The notes: a model not told the origin generated them from the letters alone. Shown: positions 25,938-36,115, counted from the stretch's first letter. The stretch is 64,000 bases of DNA from Solidesulfovibrio alcoholivorans DSM 5433 (GCF_000702665.1 NZ_JNJA01000010.1:82325-146324), one strand, 5' to 3'. Program-made: numbers and translations.

Positions 25938-26525
25938 ATGGTTACGCGTTTTGGCAAGGAATTGAAGACGTCGTGTCTGATGTTTTTCTGGCTGAGCCTG
26001 CTCACCGGGATAGCCTACCCCTTGGCCGTGACCGCATTGGGGAACAGCCTTTTCCCGCAACAGGCCCGGGGCTCCCTGCTCGAGCGCCAAGGCGTGGTGG
26101 CGGGGTCGGCGCTGGTCGGCCAGCCTTTCACGTCCGAGCGCTATTTCCACGGCCGCCCCTCGGCCACGTCGCCCTTTCCGTACAATGCCGCCGCATCGTC
26201 GGGCTCCAACCTGGCCCCGTCCAATCCCGACCTGCGCGCGGCGGCAAAGGAGCGCGCCGCAGCCCTGGCCAAGGACAATCCCGGCGCGCCCGTGCCCATG
26301 GACCTGGCCACGACTGCGGCAAGCGGGCTCGATCCCGACATCAGCCCGCAGGCCGCCGCCCGGCAGATCGCGCGGGTGGCCGGGGCGCGGAGGCTGCCCG
26401 CACAATCCGTCGCCGATCTGGTCGCCCGGCATACCGCAGGCCGCCTCTGGGGATTCTGGGGGGAACCGCGCGTCAATGTCCTGCGCCTCAATTTGGCGCT
26501 GGATGGCCTGACCGCCGCGCAGTAG
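25938..26525 (+). CDS. kdpC: Potassium-transporting ATPase subunit KdpC
   Basis: A 195-residue protein with one N-terminal membrane span (SCLMFFWLSLLTGIAYPLAV) and the KdpC signature segments GSALVGQPFTSERYFHGRPS (about residues 56-75), ASSGSNLAPSNPDL (about 84-97) and ASGLDPDISPQAA (about 127-139). It helps assembly and nucleotide binding of the pump. It is followed by kdpD after nine bases. Confidence 0.94.
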   Translation: MVTRFGKELKTSCLMFFWLSLLTGIAYPLAVTALGNSLFPQQARGSLLERQGVVAGSALVGQPFTSERYFHGRPSATSPFPYNAAASSGSNLAPSNPDLRAAAKERAAALAKDNPGAPVPMDLATTAASGLDPDISPQAAARQIARVAGARRLPAQSVADLVARHTAGRLWGFWGEPRVNVLRLNLALDGLTAAQ

Positions 26526-26534
26526 GAAGGCAGC

Positions 26535-29204
26535 ATGCACGACGAGGACAACCGCCCCGATCCGGATGCGCTGCTCGCCATGGTGCAGCGCGAGGAAGAG
26601 AGCAAGCGGCGCGGCCAGCTGCGCATCTTCCTCGGCATGGCCCCGGGTGTCGGCAAGACCTACGCCATGCTGGAAGCGGCGCGCCTGAAGATGGCCGAAG
26701 GCATCGAACTTCTGGTTGGCATCGTGGAGACCCATGGACGCCAGGACACCGAGGCCCTGCTCTACGGCATGGCCATCCTGCCCCGCCAGCGCATCGACTA
26801 CCGAGGCCGCACACTGGAGGAATTCGACCTCAACACGGCCCTGGTCAAACGCCCTTCGCTTATCCTGGTGGACGAACTGGCCCATACCAACGCCCCGGGC
26901 TGCCGCCACCCGAAACGTTGGCAAGACGTGGAGGAGTTGCTCGAACACGGCCTCGACGTCTGGACGACCCTCAATGTGCAGCACCTGGAGAGCTTAAACG
27001 ACATCGTGGCCCAGATAACGGGCGTTCGCGTGCGCGAAACCGTGCCCGACGCCGTGCTGGCCAAGGCCCAATCCGTCATCCTCGTCGACCTGCCGCCCGA
27101 GGATCTGCGCCAGCGTCTGGCCGAGGGCAAGGTCTACCTGCCGCGGCAAGCCGAATGGGCCGGGGAGAACTTCTTCCGGGCGGGCAACTTAAACGCCCTG
27201 CGCGAACTGGCCCTGCGCCAGACCGCCAACCGGGTGGGCACCGAGGTGCTCGTCTACCGCAGGGGCCACGCCATCGAAACGACGTGGCCCACGGCCGAAC
27301 GCATCCTGGTGTGCGTCGGGCCGTCCCCGTACTCGGCCACCCTGGTGCGCGCGGCCAAACGCCTGGCCGACGGGCTGCACGCGGACTGGCACGCCCTGTT
27401 CATCCAGAAAAACCCCGAAGGCACCCCGACCAGACGGGCCATGGGCAACCTGCGTCTGGCCCAGGAACTGGGCGCGCAGACCCATGTCCTGACCGGGGCC
27501 GACGTGGCGCGGCTCATCGTCGGCTTCGCCCGGCAGCACAACGTGACGCGCATCGTCATCGGCAAGCCCTTGCGCCGCAGCATCCCGGATTTCTTCCGCG
27601 GCAGCCCGGTGGACCGGCTGGTGCGCGAAAGCGGCGAAATCGACGTGCACGTCATCAAAGGCCAGGACCCGCGCCTTCCCGCCTCGCGCGCCACACGCCC
27701 GCCTGTCCCGAAAACCCGGTGGCGGGGCCTTGCGGCCGCATGCGGCATCGTCGCAGCCTGCACGGCGGCCTGCTACGCCATGTACCCCGCTTTCGAGCTG
27801 GCGAACCTGATCATGGTCTATCTGGTCGGCGTCGTGGCCGCTTCGGTCTGGCTCTCGCGGCAGGCTTCCATCCTGGCCTCTTTTCTCAGCGTCCTGGCCT
27901 TCGATTTCTGCTTCGTGCCGCCGCGCTACAGTTTCTCGGTCTCCGACGTGTCCTATCTGGTCACCTTCGCCGTCATGTTTCTGGTGGCCCTGGTGCAAAG
28001 CGGCATGGCCTCGCGCATCAAGACACAGGCCGACAGCGCCGTCCAATTGGAACGGCAAGCCTCGGAACTGAGCGATTTCTCGCGCAATCTGGCCATGACA
28101 CGCGGCGCGGCCAACCTCCTGCGCGTGGCCCGGGAACATATCGCGCGCATCTTCGGCTGCACGGCGTTCGCCCTCCTGCCGGGCGAGGACGGCAAGCTGG
28201 AAAACGCCTTCGTCGCCGAGGCGCACGAGGCGCTGGCCGACAAGGACGTAGGCGTGGCGCGATGGGTCTTCGACAATGGCAAGCCGGCCGGGCTGTCCAC
28301 CCAGACCCTGGCCGAAGCCGACGCCCTGTACCTGCCCCTGGCCGGGACCGAGGCCGTGCTCGGCGTCATGGGCCTGCGTCCCGACACGCCGGAGGCGGCC
28401 GACGCCCTGGAACTTCCCGACCGCAGCCGGCTGCTCGACGCCGTGGTGCGCCAGACGGCCCTGGCCCTGGACGTGGACCGCCTGGAAGAGCGGGCCAAGA
28501 CGACTCTGGTCGAGGCCGAACGGGAAAAATTGCGGGCCGCCCTGCTCTCCACCGTGACCCACGATTTCAAGACGCCCCTTTCCGCCATCGCCGGTTCGGC
28601 CGAGAGCCTTATGGTCCTCGGCGAAACCGCCACGCCCGCGGTGCGCCGTTCCCTGGAGGAGAACATCGCCCAGGAAGCCTCACGCCTGGAACGGTTGGTG
28701 GACAACTTGCTGCGCATCGCCGCCCTGGAGTCCGGTTCCGTCGTGCCGGACATCAAGCCCATTCCCATCGAAGACGTGGTGGGCAGCGCCCTGGCCCGTC
28801 TCGACGCGACGCTGGCCGGCCATGAGGTCCGCCTGGACATCCCCGACGACTTGCCTCCCATTCCCATGGACGAAGTGCTTATGGAGCAGGTGCTCATCAA
28901 TCTGCTGGAGAACGCGGCCAAGCACACCCCACCGGGGACGGAAATCCTTGTTTCCGCCGCTATTCGCGGCCATAAGGCCGTTCTCGAGGTCCGCGACGCC
29001 GGCCCGGGCCTGCCCCCGGGCGATCCGGAAAAACTCTTCGAACGGTTTCAGCGCGGCGACAGGGTCAGTTCCTCCGGGTATGGACTGGGCCTGGCCATCT
29101 GCCGCGCCGTGGTCAAGGCGCATGGAGGCTCCATAACGGCCGACAGGAACAGACCATCCGGGGCCGCGTTCACCGTCATCCTTCCCCTGTATGCGAACGA
29201 ATAA
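26535..29204 (+). CDS. kdpD: Sensor histidine kinase KdpD
   Basis: An 889-residue protein with the full KdpD layout. The N-terminal KdpD domain carries Walker A GMAPGVGKT (about 34-42) and VDELAHTNAPG (about 113-123). A USP-like domain spans about 250-370, four closely spaced membrane segments about 395-500, and a GAF-like region about 520-650. The HisKA motif STVTHDFKTPLSAIAG places the histidine near 676, and a HATPase domain with N, G1 (DAGPGLP) and G2 (GYGLGLAI) boxes follows. It senses K+ limitation and phosphorylates KdpE. The 3' end overlaps kdpE by 14 bases. Confidence 0.95.
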   Translation: MHDEDNRPDPDALLAMVQREEESKRRGQLRIFLGMAPGVGKTYAMLEAARLKMAEGIELLVGIVETHGRQDTEALLYGMAILPRQRIDYRGRTLEEFDLNTALVKRPSLILVDELAHTNAPGCRHPKRWQDVEELLEHGLDVWTTLNVQHLESLNDIVAQITGVRVRETVPDAVLAKAQSVILVDLPPEDLRQRLAEGKVYLPRQAEWAGENFFRAGNLNALRELALRQTANRVGTEVLVYRRGHAIETTWPTAERILVCVGPSPYSATLVRAAKRLADGLHADWHALFIQKNPEGTPTRRAMGNLRLAQELGAQTHVLTGADVARLIVGFARQHNVTRIVIGKPLRRSIPDFFRGSPVDRLVRESGEIDVHVIKGQDPRLPASRATRPPVPKTRWRGLAAACGIVAACTAACYAMYPAFELANLIMVYLVGVVAASVWLSRQASILASFLSVLAFDFCFVPPRYSFSVSDVSYLVTFAVMFLVALVQSGMASRIKTQADSAVQLERQASELSDFSRNLAMTRGAANLLRVAREHIARIFGCTAFALLPGEDGKLENAFVAEAHEALADKDVGVARWVFDNGKPAGLSTQTLAEADALYLPLAGTEAVLGVMGLRPDTPEAADALELPDRSRLLDAVVRQTALALDVDRLEERAKTTLVEAEREKLRAALLSTVTHDFKTPLSAIAGSAESLMVLGETATPAVRRSLEENIAQEASRLERLVDNLLRIAALESGSVVPDIKPIPIEDVVGSALARLDATLAGHEVRLDIPDDLPPIPMDEVLMEQVLINLLENAAKHTPPGTEILVSAAIRGHKAVLEVRDAGPGLPPGDPEKLFERFQRGDRVSSSGYGLGLAICRAVVKAHGGSITADRNRPSGAAFTVILPLYANE

Positions 29205-29889
29205 GCAAACCATCCTCATCGTTGACGACGAGCCGCCCATCCGCCGCTTCCTGACGCCGTTTCTGGAGGCCGAGGGCTACGGCGTGGTCGAGGCCGGCTC
29301 GGGCCGCGAGGCCCTTTCCCTGATCGCCTCCCACGAACCGGACGTCATCCTCCTCGACCTGGGGCTGCCCGACCTGGACGGGGAGGAGCTCTTGCGCGCG
29401 TTGCCCATGTGGGTCCGGGCCAAGGTCATCGTCCTGTCCGTCCGCTCGCGGGAACGGGACAAGGTGACCGCCCTGGACCTCGGCGCGTCGGACTACCTCA
29501 CAAAGCCTTTCAGCCTGGCGGAACTGGCCGCGCGCATTCGGGTTTGCCTGCGGCGCGGGGGCGGAGACGGGGAGTCGCCACCCGCCCGCTACGTGTTCGG
29601 GGATTTATGGATCGATATGGAAGCCCATACGGCGGGCCTTGGGGCACAAGACCTCCACCTGACGCCGACGGAGTTCAAGTTGCTGGCCTACTTGGCCCGT
29701 CATGCCGGCAAGGTGGTCACCCACGGCCAACTGCTCAAAGCGGTCTGGGGCAAACAAAGCCAGGGGCAGGAACATTACGTGCGCATCCACATCCATAAGT
29801 TGCGGCAGAAAATCGAGCAGGACCCTGCCCGCCCCCGTTATCTTCGCACGGAAACCGGCATCGGCTACCGTTTTACGGATGGAGAGTGA
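29191..29889 (+). CDS. kdpE: Response regulator KdpE (OmpR/PhoB family)
   Basis: A 232-residue regulator. The receiver domain (about 1-120) has the acidic pair VDDE, the phospho-acceptor aspartate in VILLDLGLPD (about 53) and the lysine of YLTKPFSLAE (about 103). The winged-helix DNA-binding domain (about 130-230) includes LTPTEFKLLAYLARHAGKVV and YVRIHIHKLRQKIEQDPARP. Phosphorylated KdpE activates kdpFABC. It is the last gene of the operon. Confidence 0.95.
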   Translation: MRTNKQTILIVDDEPPIRRFLTPFLEAEGYGVVEAGSGREALSLIASHEPDVILLDLGLPDLDGEELLRALPMWVRAKVIVLSVRSRERDKVTALDLGASDYLTKPFSLAELAARIRVCLRRGGGDGESPPARYVFGDLWIDMEAHTAGLGAQDLHLTPTEFKLLAYLARHAGKVVTHGQLLKAVWGKQSQGQEHYVRIHIHKLRQKIEQDPARPRYLRTETGIGYRFTDGE

Positions 29890-29928
29890 CGACCATTTGG
29901 GATTCTGCTCGTTATGGCCTCCTCTCCG

Positions 29929-30249
29929 GTGGTCAAGGGCACGGCGCGTTTCCGGTTCAAGACAACCAACTCTCTCGGCAACAGCGACTCATCACCTTTC
30001 CGGGATGCGCCCTCGCCTTTGCAGCTTGGCGACGGCCAGGCCGGATTCGGGTCGGCGCCCCCGGCCCGAATCCCTTGCCGCCAGGAGGCGGCATCGCACC
30101 GAACAACATTGACCGCCGTTGGTTGTCACTGCCATGCGCATGAAAACACTGCTGCCGCGCCCCTTGATTTTCGAGAGCGGATCGGACTGCGCCAGCCTGC
30201 TTGGCTCACTGCCCACGGGTGTGCATCAGCTCGAATTCCTCTTTCTGTA
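29929..30249 (+). pseudogene. Partial duplicate of the MBL-hydrolase/COG0523 junction found at 39.48-39.79 kb
   Basis: About 300 bases here match 39,483-39,787 with substitutions and small indels. They include the last 20 or so codons of the MBL hydrolase (PVVKGTARFRFKTTNSLGN), the intergenic region (the GGCCCGAATCCCTTGCCGCC block is shared), and the start of the COG0523 gene. That start survives as a 38-codon frame, 30,133-30,249 (MRMKTLLPRPLIFESGSDC...). The homology breaks off at both ends. It is a dead remnant of a second copy of that gene pair, in the same orientation 9.55 kb away. Confidence 0.75.
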
Positions 30250-30274
30250 GCCCTTGCCATTCCCCCAAGGCACC

Positions 30275-30345
30275 CTCAAAACACGCCGTCTGCCCCGACG
30301 CGGGCCAACGTCTGCCCAGATGTCATCCAGCCCGGTTCTCCAGTC
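30275..30345 (+). repeat. Fragment of the umuC downstream spacer (copy 5)
   Basis: CGCCGTCTGCCC, GCGGGCCAACGTCTGCCC and ATCCAGCCCGGTT occur here in the same order as after the umuC tail at 52.85-52.95 kb. There is no umuC coding part and no tRNA fragment. The remaining sequence up to 30,412 shows nothing recognisable. Confidence 0.55.
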
Positions 30346-30412
30346 TATGCAGCACAAATTCGAAGGGGTTGAACGGTAGGAGGTCGACCAGGGAAGCAGG
30401 GACCCACGTTCT

Positions 30413-33400
30413 TCAGGCGCTCCCTATTTTGGCAGGACCGCCTGTAACAACCCTCGCAATGACATCCCGAAGCGTCTCCATCTCGATGGGCTTGGCGAGG
30501 TAGTCGCTCATTCCAGCGGCCAGGAACTTTTCCCTGTCACCGAACATGGCGTGGGCGGTAAGGGCGACAATGGGGATGTCGGCCTTGTCCATGCCCACTT
30601 CCCCGGCTCGGATGCGGCGTGTGGCCTCCAGGCCGTCCATAACCGGCATCTGGATGTCCATGAGGATGATGTCGAAGCTTTCGACTTGGAGGATATCCAG
30701 TGCTTGTCGCCCATTTTCAGCGTTTCGGATGCGATGGCCGGCCTTTTTCAGGAGATGGGATAGCGCTATCGCGTTCACCTTGTCGTCTTCTACCACGAGC
30801 ACCGTGACTTGATGGACTGCCTCCGTCCGGGGGACCGTCTTGACCTCGGCTTGTTCAGCACCCGCCACGATCTTTCCGAATACGACGCAAAAATGCACTG
30901 TGGTGCCGACGCCCTTCGCGCTGTCGATGGAGATACCTCCCCCCATGAGCTCCACCAGATTTTTGCAGATGGACAACCCGAGACCAGCGCCCTGGTATTT
31001 CCGGGTGAAGCTGTCGTCGGCCTGCGTGAAGGGCTCAAACAAGGCTGGAAGTATCGCATCATCGATGCCGACTCCAGTGTCGGCCACGGAGAACAACACC
31101 CGAACCTTGTCCGGGGCAGGAGACGGCAAGAGGTAGGTCTCAATATTTATCTCCCCGGCCTGAGTGAATTTGATGGCATTGCCGATCAAGTTGTTCAGCA
31201 CCTGTTGAAGCCGGGAACTGTCTCCCACCACGTGGTCCGGGATTCTGTCATCCGCATAAAAGGTCAAGCGGATGCCTTTCTGACGTGCCGGCATGGCGAA
31301 AAGCTGTTCAACGGCCCGAAGCGGTTCCATGAACAGGAATGGCGTGGCCTTGATCTGAAGCCGCCCGGCCTCGATCCGGGAGAGATCAAGGATGTCGGCG
31401 ACCAACCCGGTAAGGCGCCGGCAGGATTGGAGCGCCATCTCGACATACGCAATCTGTTCCCGGTCAAGCTCGGTCGTTTTCAGCAACTGGACCATGCCCA
31501 CGATCCCGTTGATGGGCGTGCGGATTTCGTGGCTCATGTTGGCCAGGAACCGGCTTTTGGTCTGGGTGGCCTCTTCGGCCATCTCCTTGGCTTCCCGCAA
31601 TTCCATCTCGATTCTTTTGCGGTCGGTGATCTCCCAGGCGATTGTCCCCACGCCCTTAAGTCCGCCATCCTCGCCGTAGACAGGAAACTTCTTGGTCAGA
31701 TAGGTGCGCACCTCCCCGTTTGGCCCCAGCGTCTCCTCCTCGACGGTGACTGACTGGCCCGGATTCAGGGGTAAGGCCTGCCGGTCGTTGGCCATATACG
31801 CTTCGATCTGCTCCGGGGTGGACTTGCCTGCAAAGAGTTCCAGGTCGCTCCGACCGATGACGTCCTGCGGCAAATGCCCGGTCAGTTGCGTGTAGGCCTT
31901 GTTGACGATGACGTAACGCAGAGCCGTATCCTTGAAGACCATCACGTGCTCTGCGTTCTCCAGCAGTGCGTAGAAATTACGCAAAGTTTGCTCTTCGCGC
32001 TTTCGCTCCTCAATGTCCCGCACGACGGCCAGGGCAAATGACCGCCCTTGAAACTTGGTCCCGCTGGCACTGACCTCCACGGGGAAGGTTGTGCCATCCT
32101 TGCGTCGGTGCTCGGTCTCAAAGACATTCTTGACCTTGTCCATGTCCCCGAATTTATTGCGGATATCTTCCTCATTCACCCTGGCTTCGTAGTCCCACGT
32201 AGCCATCCCGACCAACTCTTCCGGTGTGTAACCGAGCATATCCGCGAACCTGCGGTTGGCCTCCACCACCCGGTGCTCCTGATCGATGACGACGATGCCA
32301 TCGCCGCTATTCTCCATCAGGGCCTTGCGGCGAAGGATTTCCATTTCCAAATTGTGCTGCACCTCGGTGCGCTCGATCATATCCTGTTGCAGGGTTGCGG
32401 CCATCGTATTGAGGGTGGCCCCCAGTTCGCCGAAGGTGCCCTGGGGATTGTCGAGCCCTGTCCTGGCGGACAAATCGCCACCCTCCAGACGGCGGACCAT
32501 GGCAGACAACGCGTCCACCCGCTCGTAGATACCGTACTGGCACATCAGCCAAGCCGCGCTTCCAGCCAACACCACGGAGAGAAGGAGCCACCCGACCTGA
32601 CGCGCAATAGCCGCGTCGGCGTTGTCCATGACCACGGTTTTGGGGATGGCTACGAATATGTTCAGGTAGGGGGTGTCCCCCGGAGTCAGCGCCATGCGGT
32701 GTATCGCGTAGATTCGTTCCGAGCCGTCGGCGCCATGCTCCGTGAAAACGCCTTCATGTCCCACGGACTGAATCGCCCGCCAAATAGCGGGGGCGATGTA
32801 TTGCCCGATGGGGTCAGAATCCTTGGCTGGAAATCTGAAGAGCCGGCGGCCATTGGCATCGACCAGCCCCACGAAGGAGTCCCGGGGCAATCGTGCCCGT
32901 TCGAAAAGCGGCTTGAAGTCTTGCAACCGCAACGTTGCGATCAGGACACCCCGCACCCCGCCCCCGCCATCCCGCACCGCCAGGGCAAAGGGGAGAATAT
33001 CCACCCCGCTCACCTTGCCCACGGCATATTCCCCGACGGAAAACTTCCCGGTGGACAAGGCCTCCTTGACCTCCTTCCGGTCCATGAGGTTCTGCTTTGT
33101 GAATGGGAGGGCCGAAGCCACAGCGTTCCCCTGAGGGTCCGTAAGGGCAAAGTTCACATAGCCTGGGTTGGCGGCAAGATAGCTTCGGAACAAACCATCG
33201 CAGGCCGCAGGGTCCATGGTCCGCACAGGCAAGGTTTCCGCCAGGTTGTTAAGTACCGTTATAATGCGTCGGGTTTCTTCCTCCTGCTGTTCAGCGTAAT
33301 ATGCCACCATCCGGAGGCTGGTAAGCTCTATATCATTGATCTCATGGTTCCACCGCTCCCAAACAGAGCTGGCCATTGCCGCCACAACAGGCAGCAGCCC

Positions 33401-33457
33401 GGCCAACACCACCAAGACAAGGTTGAATCTCACCGAGTCAGGCATTGATATTTTCAT
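30413..33457 (-). CDS. Hybrid sensor histidine kinase: Cache-like sensor, HAMP, two PAS, HisKA, HATPase, receiver
   Basis: A 1,014-residue membrane kinase. A first span (about 12-30) and a second (about 280-302) bracket an extracytoplasmic Cache-type sensor domain. HAMP follows (about 303-360), then PAS domains (about 375-495 and 500-625, with CPEEL-type TPEELVGM and [12 protein letters not shown]). The HisKA motif [20 protein letters not shown] has its histidine near 643. The HATPase ([34 protein letters not shown]) and a C-terminal receiver with the aspartate in [13 protein letters not shown] (about 934) follow. No partner regulator adjoins it, so the signal and output are unknown. Confidence 0.92.
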   Translation of the reverse strand: MKISMPDSVRFNLVLVVLAGLLPVVAAMASSVWERWNHEINDIELTSLRMVAYYAEQQEEETRRIITVLNNLAETLPVRTMDPAACDGLFRSYLAANPGYVNFALTDPQGNAVASALPFTKQNLMDRKEVKEALSTGKFSVGEYAVGKVSGVDILPFALAVRDGGGGVRGVLIATLRLQDFKPLFERARLPRDSFVGLVDANGRRLFRFPAKDSDPIGQYIAPAIWRAIQSVGHEGVFTEHGADGSERIYAIHRMALTPGDTPYLNIFVAIPKTVVMDNADAAIARQVGWLLLSVVLAGSAAWLMCQYGIYERVDALSAMVRRLEGGDLSARTGLDNPQGTFGELGATLNTMAATLQQDMIERTEVQHNLEMEILRRKALMENSGDGIVVIDQEHRVVEANRRFADMLGYTPEELVGMATWDYEARVNEEDIRNKFGDMDKVKNVFETEHRRKDGTTFPVEVSASGTKFQGRSFALAVVRDIEERKREEQTLRNFYALLENAEHVMVFKDTALRYVIVNKAYTQLTGHLPQDVIGRSDLELFAGKSTPEQIEAYMANDRQALPLNPGQSVTVEEETLGPNGEVRTYLTKKFPVYGEDGGLKGVGTIAWEITDRKRIEMELREAKEMAEEATQTKSRFLANMSHEIRTPINGIVGMVQLLKTTELDREQIAYVEMALQSCRRLTGLVADILDLSRIEAGRLQIKATPFLFMEPLRAVEQLFAMPARQKGIRLTFYADDRIPDHVVGDSSRLQQVLNNLIGNAIKFTQAGEINIETYLLPSPAPDKVRVLFSVADTGVGIDDAILPALFEPFTQADDSFTRKYQGAGLGLSICKNLVELMGGGISIDSAKGVGTTVHFCVVFGKIVAGAEQAEVKTVPRTEAVHQVTVLVVEDDKVNAIALSHLLKKAGHRIRNAENGRQALDILQVESFDIILMDIQMPVMDGLEATRRIRAGEVGMDKADIPIVALTAHAMFGDREKFLAAGMSDYLAKPIEMETLRDVIARVVTGGPAKIGSA

Positions 33458-33575
33458 GGCCCATACCGTGTTATTTATTGCCGCGCCCTTGAAAACAAAT
33501 ACAGATAGCTGTTTCTACATAACAACAATACCCATTTGAAGGCACGCTCGTCAACATTATACCATTGCTTTCTGT

Positions 33576-33760
33576 TATGGCCGACAACCAGGACGCGGTC
33601 GAAGTCATGGGAGACGCGTCGTTGTGCCTGATTGCCCACGAGTTTTCGACCAGCCTCAAGGGCAGCGTCGCCATCGATCGGGCACACGGGGAACGCGCCC
33701 AAACTCGGATGCGGATACTTTTGAAGCGGATTCCCAAGCGGCATGGCCCCCCGCGTATCC
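33576..33760 (+). pseudogene. hsdR: hsdR C-terminal fragment (type I restriction enzyme)
   Basis: MADNQDAVEVMGDASLCLIA, then HEFSTSLKGSVAIDRAHGER and RMRILLKRIPKRHG, match the C-terminal DUF3387-type region of HsdR and the better preserved copy at 59,580-59,893 (MGDASLRVIAHELLTSLKGS). The match stops near codon 62, before the true end, and there is no upstream part. It is a decay product. The gap 33,761-34,059 shows no gene. Confidence 0.65.
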
Positions 33761-34059
33761 ATATTCCTCGGGGGGATAAAACAAAGGACTTTCGGGGGGG
33801 CGCACAGAGTTAATCATACATTATTTCGATACATTACATAGAACAAAGGGCTGCAAAGTGATACGGAAGGTTGCGTTTGCAAGAAAAGATTGACCCTCAC
33901 GCAACGTCATACCTTATGGCCCACCGCCAAGGAGGCCATATCCATGCAACGCATAGTCAATGAACGAGCGAAGCGCACCGGGCTCTCGATCCACGCGTTG
34001 CACTCTTGCGACAGCATAAGGCTCTTGCGTCCGTAGCGGCGATCCGAAAAAGGCTTCTG

Positions 34060-34238
34060 CTGTATTCCCAGGACGGCCGACAAGCGCGAGTTGGTCACCT
34101 GCGCCCACGTCGGGCATGGACTGAGTCTGCGCCGTGCCCGTCGCGCTTTCAGCCCAAGCAGGTCTGTGTACGGCTACAAGCCCAAGGAGTCCGACGACGA
34201 ACTGGTGACGGAAGCGCGCGTCAGGCTGGCCGAAAGGA
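34060..34238 (+). mobile_element. IS3-family OrfB (transposase) N-terminal fragment
   Basis: In one plus-strand frame: DKRELVTCAHVGHGLSLRRA, then FSPSRSVYGYKPKESDDELV and TEARVRLAERKP, the typical start of an IS3-type OrfB. Homology ends abruptly at about 34,238, where it joins the IS256 remnant in the opposite orientation. The catalytic DDE part is absent. An OrfA of a related IS3 element starts at 63,746. Confidence 0.6.
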
Positions 34239-34435
34239 AGCCGGTCATCTCGGCCCCCATGGCCGTTTCGACCACGTCCTTGATCAGAGAGCGGAGAACG
34301 GAATTGAGGTCGTCCAGGCTGGTGCTCTCTCCCTCGAGCACCTTCCTGGCCAGTTCGCCACGGTTGATCAGCACGGAAACCTCCTGGAGCTTTCGCCCCT
34401 TCGTGGAGGTTTACACAGATTTCGTTACAGACCCC
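34239..34435 (-). mobile_element. IS256-family left end: inverted repeat and transposase N-terminus
   Basis: On the minus strand, CTGTAACGAAATCTGTGTAA (about 34,413-34,432) resembles the IS256-family terminal repeat. It is followed by a start codon at 34,374 and the peptide MLINRGELARKVLEGESTSL, then SLIKDVVETAMGAEMTGFL, the N-terminal part of an IS256 transposase. It is cut at about 34,239 by the IS3 fragment. Not functional. Confidence 0.6.
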
Positions 34436-34531
34436 TCGAATCACCCGGGTCGGGTGCTCCAGACCTCTCCCCTTTCGCGCACATTCCGTTTTTTTCTTGC
34501 ACCCGACAAGTTCCCTCGGTAATTTTGTCGA

Positions 34532-35878
34532 ATGATACAGATTAACGATCTGGCAACATACGATCACGTCACCCGGCGCGACCTTTCCCGCGAGGACCTG
34601 CACAGCCTTGTGGAAAACTTTCCCGCACTGCTGTGGCGCATTGAGATCATCCGCTCGCGCATTGAATACCTGAACCGCTACATGGTCGCCGGGCTCACCG
34701 ACAAAACACCCCTCTTTCTCAAAAGTGCCGAAATACGAAAGAAAGTTGTTTTTCAAGAAGATGCAATTTTGCTCGATAGTTTCATGGAGGCGATGAAGCG
34801 TGGGAAAAATGCTCAAACAATAGTCCGTATCCACTGCACCGGGCAGGCAACCGCTTGGCTCAAACTCGTTGGCTGGATGCCGCCCAAGGACGTCCGCTAT
34901 TACATGGGCTATCTCATGGATGTCACCGACCGCATCGAGGTACTCAAGGGCATGATCGAGCGGGAAGCCGAGATGCAGCTCATGATCGAGCTCTCGGACA
35001 TGCCAGTGGTGCTCGTGGATCTGGACACAAAAATGGTCCTTTCCCAGAACGCCGCCGCCTTGCAACTTTTCATGTATTCTGCGGATGAGTTCCGCAGTCT
35101 GCGCATCTCGGATCTGTTCCACCACGGCATGGCCAGCGTCATCCACAGCCTTTACGAAGAGATCCTCTTTGCCAGGAAATGGCGCGGCAAGGCCCTCTTC
35201 GAGCGCAAGGCCAAGTCGGTGTTCTCGGCCGAGGCCAGCGTTCTCTCCCTGCTGTTCAAAGACAGGCGAATCCTTCGGATCGCGCTCTCCAACATCGAGA
35301 CGGCCAGCTCGGTAGATTCCCCTGCCGCCCTGTCTCCGGCGGCAGAAACCCAAAAAGACCTCCGGGCACAACGGGAAAACGATTTGTTCAACGCCTTGGA
35401 AGGCCAATCGGAACTGCCTGCCATCCTGGAAACCTTGTTTCACTGCCAATTGCCGAGCATTTCCTTTGACGCCATATTGTTTTCCGACATCCACGCCAAG
35501 AGAAACAGGGTGTTCGTGTATTCGTGCGGCGAACCCTTCGCCAGCATGGCCCAGGGGGAAATGTACTCCTACGAAGGCACCATCGCCCAGGACATCGAGC
35601 GCTTCAAGCTTGATTCCCTCATCGTGGACGACACGATCGACAGCATCAAATCCATTGACTGGGCGCTTTTTATCCCCAAGGGCATCCGATCGTACTTCGC
35701 CAAGCCCTTCTACCAGCGGGGGGTGCTCAAGGCCGTGATGATCCTGTGCTCGCTAAGGCCCAATGCCTTCAACAGCGATGACATGGACGAATACGCGATC
35801 CTCTTCGAACCCTTCCGCCGCGCCATCCAGGCCTGGCGCACCGCGCATCAAGCCAGACGCGTCTCCCGCCATGCCTGA
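34532..35878 (+). CDS. PAS-domain protein with GAF-like C-terminus, no output domain
   Basis: A 448-residue soluble protein. The first part (about 20-140) looks like a PAS/PAC fold (VRIHCTGQATAWLKLVGW, YYMGYLMDVTDRIEVLKGMI). A second PAS follows (about 145-260; SDMPVVLVDLDTKMVLSQNA). The last 170 residues resemble a GAF domain (FDAILFSDIHAKRNRVFVYS ... YFAKPFYQRGVLKAVMILCS). There is no kinase, GGDEF, EAL or DNA-binding domain, so it may sense a small molecule and act by protein contact, or be a truncated relative of a sigma-54 activator. It stands alone, following IS remnants. Confidence 0.65.
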   Translation: MIQINDLATYDHVTRRDLSREDLHSLVENFPALLWRIEIIRSRIEYLNRYMVAGLTDKTPLFLKSAEIRKKVVFQEDAILLDSFMEAMKRGKNAQTIVRIHCTGQATAWLKLVGWMPPKDVRYYMGYLMDVTDRIEVLKGMIEREAEMQLMIELSDMPVVLVDLDTKMVLSQNAAALQLFMYSADEFRSLRISDLFHHGMASVIHSLYEEILFARKWRGKALFERKAKSVFSAEASVLSLLFKDRRILRIALSNIETASSVDSPAALSPAAETQKDLRAQRENDLFNALEGQSELPAILETLFHCQLPSISFDAILFSDIHAKRNRVFVYSCGEPFASMAQGEMYSYEGTIAQDIERFKLDSLIVDDTIDSIKSIDWALFIPKGIRSYFAKPFYQRGVLKAVMILCSLRPNAFNSDDMDEYAILFEPFRRAIQAWRTAHQARRVSRHA

Positions 35879-36010
35879 ACATGCCGGCGGCGCTCCGACG
35901 GTATTGAAAACATCGGAGCCGGGCTGAACGCTGTTATTGGTCGATCCAATTTCCTGTTGTTACGTTTTATTTCTCTAGGTTTTCCGTAACAATACAATTT
36001 CGCGCAATTT

Positions 36011-36104
36011 TGGTTGCACCCCTTTGGGCTTTTGTTAGGCTCGGCCCATGGTCAAAACCAATGCAAATCCGTGTTGAATCCCGGAGTATGATTGGTTCTA
36101 CCAA
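36011..36104. promoter_or_regulatory. Three TGGT-N3/4-ACC(A/C) palindromes upstream of the GntR gene
   Basis: TTGGTTCTACCAA at 36,092-36,104 is a perfect 13-bp palindrome 11 bases before the gntR start. TGGTCAAAACCA lies at 36,049-36,060 and TGGTTGCACCC at 36,011-36,021. TGGT-Nx-ACCA is the usual core of FadR/FCD-type GntR operators. The spacing (about 38 and 44 bases) suggests repeated binding on one DNA face and autoregulation. Confidence 0.55.
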
Positions 36105-36115
36105 AGTGGGCGACC

